Assembly (NCBI GenBank): GCA_052033935.1
Contig: JBPOJE010000018.1
Coordinates: 1-7,005, forward strand
Reading direction: 5' to 3'
DNA length: 7,005 bases
From: JAGVUD01 sp052033935
GTDB lineage: Bacteria > Armatimonadota > UBA5829 > DSUL01
In this document: positions 6,977 to 7,005 of the stretch, piece after piece
Layout: each line of letters begins with the position of its first letter
Numbering within the stretch: position 1 is the stretch's first letter
Notes under the pieces: generated by a model
Database searches by the model: none
The model's input: only the letters and a program-made list of their open reading frames with translations
Told to the model about the DNA's origin: nothing
Position numbers and translations under genes: made by a program

Positions 6977-7005
6977 CTTTTTACACACTACAAAACTACG
7001 CTACC
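6977..7005 (-). repeat. Candidate terminal repeat of the IS256-like fragment
   Basis: The last 29 bases, read on the minus strand from the edge, have the T-rich then TGTGTAAAAA arrangement seen at IS256-type ends. The matching repeat is absent from the window, so this rests on resemblance only. Confidence 0.4.

Larger units (their letters stand above)
6775..7005 (-). mobile_element. IS256-like element, left-end fragment
   Basis: The fragment combines the truncated transposase start with about 90 bases of leader. The leader ends at the window edge in a minus-strand sequence reading GGTAGCGTAGTTTTGTAGTG followed by TGTAAAAAGGCG; the TGTGTAAAAA core resembles IS256-family terminal repeats. The base composition of 6720-6780 and 6960-7005 is noticeably more AT-rich than the flanking genes. 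The outer boundary may lie at or just past 7005. The inner boundary, where the element was truncated, falls somewhere between 6716 and about 6790. Confidence 0.5.

Overview
This GC-rich window looks like a decaying accessory region of a bacterial chromosome. It holds one intact gene, two large broken genes, a few small gene remnants, and insertion-sequence ends at both edges. The organism cannot be fixed from sequence alone. The mix of a secreted protein with a golvesin-type C-terminal domain, a DUF3471-containing serine hydrolase and a membrane-anchored WD40 protein suggests an environmental, possibly uncultured, high-GC phylum such as Armatimonadota. That is an inference of low confidence.

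Layout. 1-125: end of an IS3-family element, with the first 21 codons of its OrfA on the minus strand. 126-832: remnants, comprising a short coding scrap, a RAYT-like Y1 (IS200/REP-type) transposase broken by a premature TGA and a 10-bp tandem duplication, and a second scrap. The two scraps share a 10-residue segment and flank the transposase. 834-2309, minus strand: intact class C beta-lactamase-fold serine hydrolase (491 aa), convergent with the remnants. 2310-2435: divergent intergenic region with a good ribosome binding site. 2436-4830, plus strand: secreted multidomain protein (signal peptide, N-terminal beta-type region, deacetylase-like core, FN3-like domain, golvesin C-terminal-like domain, OB-like tail), broken by five frame changes and two in-frame TAG codons. 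4886-6715, plus strand: multi-pass membrane protein with a seven-repeat WD40-type propeller, interrupted near 5258-5290. 6775-7005, minus strand: the 5' end only of an IS256-like element.

The genes do not form an obvious pathway. The secreted protein and the membrane propeller lie in the same direction 55 bp apart and may once have been co-transcribed. The hydrolase is read away from them. Mobile-element debris, frameshifts and nonsense codons suggest relaxed selection. Because most lesions are one-base indels, a low-quality assembly is the main rival explanation for the two large genes. I found no tRNA, rRNA, CRISPR array or convincing new defence or biosynthetic system.
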